A stretch of DNA of 56,163 nucleotides from an uncultured Eubacteriales bacterium (GTDB taxonomy: Bacteria > Bacillota > Clostridia > Oscillospirales > Acutalibacteraceae): contig CAKSQS010000013.1 of NCBI GenBank assembly GCA_934486705.1, forward strand, positions 1-56,163, written 5' to 3'. The notes under the pieces are model-generated. The model was given only the letters and a program-made list of their open reading frames with translations, had not been told where the DNA came from and ran no database searches. The translations under genes and the position numbers were made by a program. Positions 49,599 to 56,163 of the stretch are shown piece by piece. Each line of letters begins with the position of its first letter. Within the stretch, counting starts at the first letter, position 1.

Positions 49599-49824
49599 CA
49601 GTCTGTCAATAAACCCCAAATTCTATTTTTGCGGCGTAAACGCCGCATTTTTCGTTTTTCCGCTGACATGCGCGGAAAAACACCTTGTAAGCGAAAAATA
49701 GCTTTAAAAGCTATTTTTCAAGGGCACTGGGGTGGTATTGGCGGGGATAGAGTGCAGTCAAAAATCTATGATTTTTGCGAACGGCATTCCCGTAGGGGAG
49801 CGTGGCGAATTTTTCGACACGCTC
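49599..49824 (-). repeat. Multi-hairpin MITE-like repeat, copy B (226 bp)
   Basis: This is a full copy of the element at 27646-27876 in the opposite orientation, with the CAGTCTGTC end at 49599 and the GAGCGTGTCG end at 49824. All five hairpins are kept. One stem pair changes from G-C in copy A to A-T here (stem at about 49757-49778), and several other differences fall in loops. The terminal stem has one mismatch. It starts exactly at the end of a terminator hairpin and ends 11 bases from a stop codon. Confidence 0.85.
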
Positions 49825-49834
49825 AATTACTAAA

Positions 49835-51196
49835 TTATTCCTGTGCTTTCAGCATATTGTATTCGTTTGCTATGCTGAACCATGTGTTAAAGCCCACAAG
49901 CCCGCTTTGCGGCAGCCCGAAAAGGCGCTGAAAGGTATAAACCGCGTCGCGCGTTTGTGTGCCGTAATACCCCGTAACCGGAATTTCGGGAATTTCGGGG
50001 TATACCCTGCCTATATATGAAAGGTAGGTCTGAAGATCGCTGACGTTTTCGCCCTGCGAGCCTACGCTCAAAACATAACCGGGGTATATTTTTGCAAGCC
50101 CGCTTTCGTATCCTGCGGGGAGGGACTGCACGCTTGCGCGGTATTCGCGATTTAAAATATTCCAAAGCGCCGCGTTTGCCCTGCCTGTTACGGGCAGACC
50201 GTAAAAGCGTTGGAAATTCTCAACCGCCTGAACCGTTGCGGGATCGAATACGCCGTTTACGGTCACGGGGTCAAGCTCGGGGTTAAGGTAGGCTATAACG
50301 TCCATATAATATTGCAGCGCCCTTACCGGAAGCCCTTCCATTCCGGCAGAAAGCTCGGGCGCGTAGGGCAGAGTTGCCTCGCCTATGTTTATGCCCTCGC
50401 TTGTAAGCTCGGAAAGCTGCTTTACTCCGTTGTAGTACCTTTTTATTGTGTACCATGTGGCTTTATCTACCTCGCCTGTTACGGGCAGCGAAAAAATACG
50501 CTGAAATTCCCGCACCGCGTCCTCGGTATCAACGCCGTAAAACCCGTTTTCAAGGCGTATTTTCGGTATTGCGGGGTAGTTTTGCGCTATTCGGTTAAGC
50601 TCGGTCTGTATTACCTTAACGCTGTTTGAATCGTCCCCCGGGCGGAGCGGCTCGCCGGGGTATGATTCGCCCACCGACGTTACGGGAGTATCGGTAAGAA
50701 TTAAAATATCATCGCCGTAAAATCTTTTGAGTATTTCAAGGGGCGAAAGCCCCTGCTCGGCAAGAGAAACCGTGCCCCACTGCGAAAGCCCCGCGCAGGT
50801 TGAAGTGGTGCCGTTGCAAAACTGGGTGAAAAGGGGCTGTATGCTGCCCTCGCGCACCACGTATTCATCAAATATTTCGTCCACAATATCGTTTATGTTT
50901 TCAAAAATTTCCCTGTCGGGAACAAAAGCCTGGTCGTATCTTGTGGTGTTAGTTATATCAAAATTATACCCGCGCGAGCGATACCATTCGGTGTAAATTC
51001 GGTTAAGCGCATAGCTTATAATGGCGTAAATATTTGCGCGCAGCGCGTTTTCGGGCCAGGTAGGGTAAATTTCGCTTGAAGCAACGTTTTTAATGTAATC
51101 CACAAACGGCACTACCACGTTTTGCGCAGCCGAATCGGGCGCACCTAGGTGCACCGTTATGGTTTCGGGTATTACGGGAGCAATTATGTTAGGCAT
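49835..51196 (-). CDS. SpoIID/LytB-like domain protein with three peptidoglycan-binding repeats
   Basis: The 453-residue protein has an N-terminal domain (about 20-170) with PTWPENALRANIYAIISYALNRI, close to the start of SpoIID/LytB amidase-enhancer domains. Three PG_binding_1 repeats follow at about 190-262, 290-360 and 375-448. Each has a YG/GV-then-VREFQR/VENFQR/VYTFQR core, and they are joined by short linkers. There is no signal peptide or anchor. That suggests mother-cell or spore-cortex action, or an unusual export route. GGAGG precedes the ATG. The partner gene lies 17 bases upstream. Confidence 0.78.
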   Translation of the reverse strand: MPNIIAPVIPETITVHLGAPDSAAQNVVVPFVDYIKNVASSEIYPTWPENALRANIYAIISYALNRIYTEWYRSRGYNFDITNTTRYDQAFVPDREIFENINDIVDEIFDEYVVREGSIQPLFTQFCNGTTSTCAGLSQWGTVSLAEQGLSPLEILKRFYGDDILILTDTPVTSVGESYPGEPLRPGDDSNSVKVIQTELNRIAQNYPAIPKIRLENGFYGVDTEDAVREFQRIFSLPVTGEVDKATWYTIKRYYNGVKQLSELTSEGINIGEATLPYAPELSAGMEGLPVRALQYYMDVIAYLNPELDPVTVNGVFDPATVQAVENFQRFYGLPVTGRANAALWNILNREYRASVQSLPAGYESGLAKIYPGYVLSVGSQGENVSDLQTYLSYIGRVYPEIPEIPVTGYYGTQTRDAVYTFQRLFGLPQSGLVGFNTWFSIANEYNMLKAQE

Positions 51197-51213
51197 AATA
51201 TTGTCCTCCCTTT

Positions 51214-51717
51214 TTAAAGCTCAAACGATGAAAACTCGTTGAAAATAACAGGGTCGGTTCTGCCGCCCGCAACGGCTTTCGGCAGCATATCCGATTTTTG
51301 TACCGACGTAATGCCGGAAAATACGGGTATGTTAAGGTGTATGTTATCGAGAAAACCGTCAGCCGAGACACGCAGATTATAAAGCGTGTACGGAAGAGCC
51401 GCAGCGCCCGAGGCCATTGATAACGATTTCGGCGGCGCGTCAAGCAAAAATTCCTTTGTTTTGCCGCTTTCGTCGGTCGCGCCCGAAGCCACCACCGTCA
51501 TATTATCGGGCGAGCCTGTGAAAACCGTTACCCTTGCGTTTTTTACGGGATATATATTTGCAACCGACGTAACCCACGCGGAAAGCCTGCCCTTTTCGGA
51601 AGGCGCGGGTTTTTCGTCTGCTTCCGTCGCCTCTGTATTCATCGCCGCGGCGGGCGCTATACTGCCGTACTTTTCAAGCATTTCTTTTCTGTATTTTTCT
51701 ATTAAAGATTTATCCAT
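51214..51717 (-). CDS. Carboxypeptidase-regulatory/transthyretin-like domain protein
   Basis: The 167-residue protein has a short helical N-terminus (MDKSLIEKYRKEMLEKYG) and a charged linker. A beta-sandwich domain (about 45-135) follows with ARVTVFTGSP, ATDESGKTKEFLLDAP and YNLRVSADGF, as in carboxypeptidase-regulatory-like folds. There is no signal peptide. It is co-transcribed with the peptidoglycan-binding protein. A CATA-AAA-TA element upstream resembles a mother-cell sporulation promoter. A structural or adaptor role in the spore envelope is inferred only from this. Confidence 0.7.
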   Translation of the reverse strand: MDKSLIEKYRKEMLEKYGSIAPAAAMNTEATEADEKPAPSEKGRLSAWVTSVANIYPVKNARVTVFTGSPDNMTVVASGATDESGKTKEFLLDAPPKSLSMASGAAALPYTLYNLRVSADGFLDNIHLNIPVFSGITSVQKSDMLPKAVAGGRTDPVIFNEFSSFEL

Positions 51718-51736
51718 GGAATATCACCCCCGATGA

Positions 51737-51765
51737 TATTTTATGCAGGGGTTGAAAAATAGGTT
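51737..51765 (-). promoter_or_regulatory. Candidate mother-cell (sigma-K/E-like) promoter
   Basis: On the minus strand AACC (51765-51762), 16 bases, then CATAAAATA (51745-51737). This fits the sigma-K form AC, about 16 bases, CATANNNTA. It is 20 bases from the start codon. Such short motifs arise by chance, so confidence is low. Confidence 0.35.
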
Positions 51766-51804
51766 CGGGCGGTTTATAATAAAGCGTAAAGGAGTTGGTG
51801 AATA

Positions 51805-52650
51805 ATGGTAAATCTGAAAAATAATATTCTGTCGGTCGATATTGATACCCACGGTGCGGAAATAAGGCGCATAACCGTAAACGGCGAGGATAGGCAGTGG
51901 AGCGGCGACCCCGACGTATGGGAGGGTACAGCACCCGTGCTTTTCCCGATGTGCGGCGGTCTTCGCGACGATAAATTCACTCACGGCGGCAAGGAATATC
52001 ACCTTGCAAAGCACGGATTTGCGAAATTGATGGATTTTGAGGTTGAAAGCAAAACCGAAACCGCGGCGGTCCTGCTGCTTAAAAGCAATGCCGAAACCTT
52101 AAAGCAGTTCCCGTGGGAATTTGAGTTCAGGGTAAAGTTCGCGCTTGATTTCGGCAAAATAACCGTTATATACGACGTTAAGAATTTATCCGACGATACT
52201 ATGTATATGTCCGTCGGTGCGCACGAGGCTTACGCCTGCCCCGAGGGTATAGAGCAGTACGACATTATTTTTGAGCGCGAGGAAACGCTTAACGCCTGGA
52301 ATCTTAACGGCAATCTGCTTGACGGCACGGTAACGCCCGTGCTTAAAGAAAGCAAAGTGCTGCCGCTTTATGAAAAATATTTCGCGGTGGACGCGCTTGT
52401 GTTTAAGGATGTAAAGTCTAATTTCGTAACCCTCAGAAACCGCGTTACGGGCAAGAGCGTAAGCCTTGATTTTACGGGCCTTGATTATTTCCTTTTATGG
52501 CAAAAGCCGGGGGCAAAATATATTTGCTTAGAACCCTGGAGCGGAGCAACGCCGCTTGAAAATTCAAGCTATGAATTAAAGGAAAAAGAAGGTATTACCG
52601 CCGTAGAGCCCGGGAAAAATTACGCGTTTACCCATAAAATTTATTTTTAA
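51805..52650 (+). CDS. Aldose 1-epimerase family protein (LacX-like)
   Basis: The 281-residue beta-sandwich protein of the galactose-mutarotase fold shows GAEIRRITVNG, WSGDPDVWEGTAPVLFPMCGGL, HGFAKLMDFEV and a distal LEPWSGATP block. These match the LacX/YihR-like branch of aldose 1-epimerases, which interconvert sugar anomers. The start has AAAGGAG about 11 bases upstream. It is divergent from the presumed spore gene at 51717 and just upstream of the PFOR promoter; it appears to stand alone. Confidence 0.88.
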   Translation: MVNLKNNILSVDIDTHGAEIRRITVNGEDRQWSGDPDVWEGTAPVLFPMCGGLRDDKFTHGGKEYHLAKHGFAKLMDFEVESKTETAAVLLLKSNAETLKQFPWEFEFRVKFALDFGKITVIYDVKNLSDDTMYMSVGAHEAYACPEGIEQYDIIFEREETLNAWNLNGNLLDGTVTPVLKESKVLPLYEKYFAVDALVFKDVKSNFVTLRNRVTGKSVSLDFTGLDYFLLWQKPGAKYICLEPWSGATPLENSSYELKEKEGITAVEPGKNYAFTHKIYF

Positions 52651-52683
52651 CAAACTTTTCTCCCGAAATTAAACAATTTCCTG

Positions 52684-52736
52684 TTTACACGGGAAGAAAA
52701 AAGTGTTATTATATGTATCGTATGAGAACATCTCAT
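52684..52736 (+). promoter_or_regulatory. PFOR promoter with start-site dyad
   Basis: TTTACA (52684-52689), 17 bases, TATTAT (52707-52712). About 10 bases downstream is a perfect inverted repeat ATGAGA-ACA-TCTCAT (52722-52736), placed where a repressor would block initiation. An ideal AGGAGG lies at 52749-52754. Confidence 0.65.
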
Positions 52737-52762
52737 TAAATTTATAATAGGAGGAATTTTCA

Positions 52763-55700
52763 ATGGCCAGAAAATTCAAGACCATGGACGGCAATAACGC
52801 CGCGGCACATGTTGCCTATGCGTTTACCGAGGTAGCAGGTATCTACCCGATAACCCCGTCCAGCCCTATGGCGGACTATGTTGATCAGTGGTCGGCACAG
52901 GGGCTTAAAAACATATTCGGCACTACCGTAAACGTTGCCGAAATGCAGTCGGAGGCAGGCGCTGCCGGTACTGTGCACGGCTCTTTGGCAGCCGGTGCTT
53001 TAACCACCACGTTCACCGCCTCGCAGGGACTTTTACTTATGATCCCGAATATGTACAAAATCGCGGGTGAATTGCTCCCCTGCGTTTTCCACGTATCGGC
53101 TCGCTGCGTAGCAAGCCACGCGCTTAACATTTTCGGCGACCATTCGGATGTTTATGCCTGCCGTCAAACAGGCTTTGCGATGCTTGCCGAAACCAACCCG
53201 CAGGAGGTTATGGACTTAGGTCCTGTCGCTCACTTGGCGTCTATTGAGGGCAGAGTTCCGTTTATCAACTTCTTTGACGGTTTCAGAACCTCGCACGAAA
53301 TTCAGAAGATCCAGATATGGGACTATGAAGACCTTAAAGAAATGTGCGATATGGACGCGGTTGAGGCGTTCAGAAAGCGCGCCTTAAATCCTGAGCACCC
53401 CGTAATGCGCGGCTCGCACGAAAACGGAGATATTTTCTTCCAGCACCGCGAGGCTTGCAATAAGTATTACGACGCTATACCCGATATCGTTGAGAAGTAC
53501 ATGGACAAGATCAACGAAAAGATCGGCACAGACTATAAGCTCTTCAACTACTACGGTGCACCCGATGCCGAAAAGGTTATTGTGGCTATGGGCTCTATCT
53601 GCGACGTTGCGGAAGAGGTTATTGATTACCTAACCGCAAAGGGCGAAAAGGTAGGTCTTGTAAAGGTACGTCTTTACCGTCCTTTCAAAGCGGACAAGCT
53701 GGTTGCGGCTATTCCGTCCACCGTTAAGAAGATCGCAGTTCTTGACAGAACAAAAGAGCCCGGCGCTTTGGGCGAACCGCTTTATCTTGATGTTGTTGCC
53801 GCTCTTGCAGAGGAAGGCAGACATATCGACGCTGTTGTAGGCGGCAGATACGGTCTCGGCTCTAAGGACACACCGCCTTCAAGCATTTTTGCAATTTACA
53901 AGGAGCTTGATAAGGCAGAGCCCAAGCACAACTTCACAATAGGTATTAACGATGATGTTACCAACCTTTCTCTCCCCGAGGAGGAAGCTCCGAATACCGC
54001 GGCGGAAGGCACAATTGAGTGCAAATTCTGGGGTCTCGGCGGCGACGGTACTGTCGGCGCTAACAAAGACTCCATTAAGATCATCGGCGACCATACCGAT
54101 AAATACGTTCAGGCTTACTTCCAGTATGACTCGAAGAAGACCGGCGGTATTACCATTTCTCACCTGCGTTTCGGCGATAAGCCGATAAAGAGCCCCTATT
54201 ACATAAACAAGGCTGACTTTGTTGCCTGCCATAACCCGTCTTATGTAACAAAGGGCTACAAGATGGTTAACGACGTTAAACCCGGCGGCGTATTCCTTAT
54301 TAACTGCCAGTGGAATCTTGACGAGCTTAACCACCATATGCCGGCTGAGGCTAAGCGCTATATTGCTAAGAATAACATTCAGCTTTACACCGTTAACGCT
54401 ATCGACATTGCGGCTGAAATCGGTCTCGGCAAGCGTACCAACACCGTTTTGCAGTCTGCTTTCTTCTCGCTTTCAAAGGTTCTTCCCGAGGCTGAGGCTA
54501 TCGGCTATATGAAGGAAAAAGCCCAGAAGTTTATGAAGAAGGGCAAAGAGATAGTTGAAATGAACGAAAAGGCTATCGACGCGGGCGCTACCGCTTACGT
54601 TAAAATTGACGTTCCGGCTGACTGGGCAAACGCTGTGGATAACACCGCTCCCGTTAAGGAAGAAGGCCCTGCAAAGCTCGTTAAAATGGTTGACGATATA
54701 ATGAAGCCCGTAGGCCTTATGAACGGTGACGCTCTGCCTGTTTCCGCATTTATGGATCACGCAGACGGTACGTTCGAGCAGGGCGCGTCCGCTTATGAAA
54801 AGCGCGGCGTTGCAGTTATGGTTCCCGAGTGGAATCCCGATACCTGCGCTAAGTGCAATAAGTGCGCGTTTGTTTGCCCGCACGCTACTATCCGTCCGTT
54901 CGTTTTGACCGACGAAGAAGTAGCTGCCGCTCCCGCCACCTTAAAGGTTGCTCCCAAGCCGTTCCTTAAGACAGATTACAAGTACGCTTTAACCGTTTCC
55001 CCGCTTGATTGTATGGGCTGCGGAGTTTGTATCGGTGTATGTCCGACCAACTCCCTTAAAATGGTTCCGCAGGAATCACAGCTTGAGGAGCAGAAATCTT
55101 TTGATTACTGCGTAGCAAAGGTAACCGAGAAGAAGGACGTTGCAACCGACGCAAACGTTATAACCTCTCAGTTCAAAAAGCCGCTGCTTGAATTTTCAGG
55201 CTCCTGCGCCGGCTGCGCCGAGACTTCATACGCACGTCTCATAACCCAGCTTTTCGGCGACAGAATGTATATTTCAAACGCTACCGGCTGCTCGTCCATT
55301 TGGGGCGGTCCTGCCGCTACCTCTCCGTACACCACAAACGCCGAGGGTCACGGTCCTGCATGGGCAAACTCGCTGTTTGAGGATAACGCAGAGCACGGCT
55401 ACGGTATGTACCTCGGTCAGAAAGCTATACGCGACCGTCTTATCGGTGAAGTTAAGCAGATGACCGAATCCGATAAAGCAAGCGCAGAGCTTAAAGCCGC
55501 TGCGGAAGAATACCTTGCCACTCTTGAAGACGGCGCTAAGAATGCAGACGCCTCTAAGGCACTTGCCGCTGTTCTTGAAAAGGAAAATGCCGATTGCGCA
55601 CTCTGCAAGGATGTTCTTAATCATAAGGAATACCTCTCCAAGAAGTCCGTTTGGATATTCGGCGGCGACGGTTGGGCTTATGATATCGGCTTCGGCGGTG

Positions 55701-56163
55701 TTGACCACGTTTTGGCACAGGGCAACAACGTAAACATTATGGTATTCGATACCGAGGTTTACTCCAACACAGGCGGTCAGGCTTCCAAGGCTTCCAATAT
55801 CGGTCAGGTTGCGCAGTTCGCGGCTGCCGGTAAGGCAATCGCCAAGAAGAGTCTTGCCGAAATCGCTATGTCCTACGGCTACATTTATGTAGCACAGATA
55901 GCTATGGGCGCTGATATGAACCAGACCCTCAAGGCTCTTAAAGAGGCTGAGGCTTACAACGGTCCGTCGCTCGTTATCGGCTATGCTCCGTGCGAAATGC
56001 ACTCAATTAAGGGCGGAATGGTTAACTGCCAGAAAGAAATGAAGAAGGCTGTTGACTGCGGATACTGGGATATGTTCCGTTACAACCCGGCGCTTAAGGC
56101 AGAGGGCAAGAACCCCTTCACTATCGACAGCAAGCCGGCTACCGCCGACTATAAGGACTTCAT
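52763..56163 (+). CDS. nifJ: Pyruvate:ferredoxin (flavodoxin) oxidoreductase, 3' end cut by window
   Basis: The window holds 1,133 complete codons of a protein usually near 1,170-1,200 residues. It oxidises pyruvate to acetyl-CoA and CO2 and reduces ferredoxin. The N-terminus has AYAFTEVAGIYPITPSSPMA (domain I). Two [4Fe-4S] clusters are in CAKCNKCAFVCP and CMGCGVCIGVCP. The proximal cluster and TPP site follow as GSCAGCAETSYARL and FGGDGWAYDIGFGGVDHV, then NTGGQASKAS. Codon use shifts toward AAG, GTT, GGT and GCT compared with neighbours, as expected for a very highly expressed gene. AGGAGG supports the ATG at 52763. Confidence 0.97.
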   Translation, partial: MARKFKTMDGNNAAAHVAYAFTEVAGIYPITPSSPMADYVDQWSAQGLKNIFGTTVNVAEMQSEAGAAGTVHGSLAAGALTTTFTASQGLLLMIPNMYKIAGELLPCVFHVSARCVASHALNIFGDHSDVYACRQTGFAMLAETNPQEVMDLGPVAHLASIEGRVPFINFFDGFRTSHEIQKIQIWDYEDLKEMCDMDAVEAFRKRALNPEHPVMRGSHENGDIFFQHREACNKYYDAIPDIVEKYMDKINEKIGTDYKLFNYYGAPDAEKVIVAMGSICDVAEEVIDYLTAKGEKVGLVKVRLYRPFKADKLVAAIPSTVKKIAVLDRTKEPGALGEPLYLDVVAALAEEGRHIDAVVGGRYGLGSKDTPPSSIFAIYKELDKAEPKHNFTIGINDDVTNLSLPEEEAPNTAAEGTIECKFWGLGGDGTVGANKDSIKIIGDHTDKYVQAYFQYDSKKTGGITISHLRFGDKPIKSPYYINKADFVACHNPSYVTKGYKMVNDVKPGGVFLINCQWNLDELNHHMPAEAKRYIAKNNIQLYTVNAIDIAAEIGLGKRTNTVLQSAFFSLSKVLPEAEAIGYMKEKAQKFMKKGKEIVEMNEKAIDAGATAYVKIDVPADWANAVDNTAPVKEEGPAKLVKMVDDIMKPVGLMNGDALPVSAFMDHADGTFEQGASAYEKRGVAVMVPEWNPDTCAKCNKCAFVCPHATIRPFVLTDEEVAAAPATLKVAPKPFLKTDYKYALTVSPLDCMGCGVCIGVCPTNSLKMVPQESQLEEQKSFDYCVAKVTEKKDVATDANVITSQFKKPLLEFSGSCAGCAETSYARLITQLFGDRMYISNATGCSSIWGGPAATSPYTTNAEGHGPAWANSLFEDNAEHGYGMYLGQKAIRDRLIGEVKQMTESDKASAELKAAAEEYLATLEDGAKNADASKALAAVLEKENADCALCKDVLNHKEYLSKKSVWIFGGDGWAYDIGFGGVDHVLAQGNNVNIMVFDTEVYSNTGGQASKASNIGQVAQFAAAGKAIAKKSLAEIAMSYGYIYVAQIAMGADMNQTLKALKEAEAYNGPSLVIGYAPCEMHSIKGGMVNCQKEMKKAVDCGYWDMFRYNPALKAEGKNPFTIDSKPATADYKDF

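Noticed and set aside
53879..56002. Minus-strand frames within nifJ
   Set aside because: They are antisense to the complete PFOR coding sequence with both ferredoxin clusters.

Overview
The window reads as the chromosome of an anaerobic, spore-forming member of the Clostridia, probably Oscillospiraceae/Ruminococcaceae-like. The signs are spore genes (spoVAC, spoVAD), anaerobic redox genes (pyruvate:ferredoxin oxidoreductase, NfnAB, iron alcohol dehydrogenase), a secreted dockerin protein, a class B sortase, AddAB in place of RecBCD, strong AGGAGG-type ribosome binding sites, GTG/TTG starts, and dense intergenic palindromic repeats. A bile-salt-hydrolase-type amidase fits a gut habitat. The taxon is inferred. 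No rRNA or tRNA gene was seen.

Layout. 1-520: truncated IS200/IS605 element. 580-3760 (minus): esterase, choloylglycine-hydrolase-type amidase, secreted transglutaminase-like dockerin protein. 3875-5333: spoVAC-spoVAD. 5472-9218: envelope locus with a glycosyltransferase/GtrA/phosphodiester-glycosidase fusion, an anchored unknown protein and a PAP2 phosphatase. 9294-12747 (minus): iron alcohol dehydrogenase and NfnAB. 12882-15817 (minus): class A PBP and TrmO. 15979-18183: metY-metA. 18396-19617: HPr and a 1-phosphofructokinase-type kinase. 19880-27560 (minus): AraC/GyrI-like regulator, then AddA/AddB. 27905-30137 (minus): thioredoxin, then a YtrA-type GntR/ABC operon. 30338-36358: glutamate synthase gltB-gltD. 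36337-37523: a 1.2-kb AT-rich insert at the 3' end of gltD. 37680-42698: cysteine desulfurase, ThiI, PncC, sortase B and a membrane-anchored MoCF-like protein. 42818-43627: HAD phosphatase. 43729-49473 (minus): five-gene redox cluster. 49835-51717 (minus): peptidoglycan-binding protein and partner. 51805-52650: aldose-epimerase-like. 52763-end: PFOR, cut by the window edge.

How the genes fit together. PFOR makes reduced ferredoxin. NfnAB couples ferredoxin and NADH to NADP+. Glutamate synthase uses reductant for ammonium assimilation, and the iron alcohol dehydrogenase disposes of it. MetA carries the Glu111 associated with acetyl-CoA use, which matches MetY. The cysteine desulfurase lies directly before ThiI, its likely sulfur acceptor.

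The most unusual items are three. (1) A 1,167-bp insert is flanked by a perfect 20-bp direct repeat that encodes the last residues of GltD, and both repeat copies are followed by an in-frame stop; the insert carries a XRE regulator, a three-site operator region and a two-helix membrane protein. (2) A family of about 230-bp multi-hairpin, MITE-like repeats lies between stop codons and terminator hairpins, and its stems show a compensatory change. (3) A polyprenyl-sugar glycosyltransferase is fused in frame to a phosphodiester glycosidase across an A6 tract.
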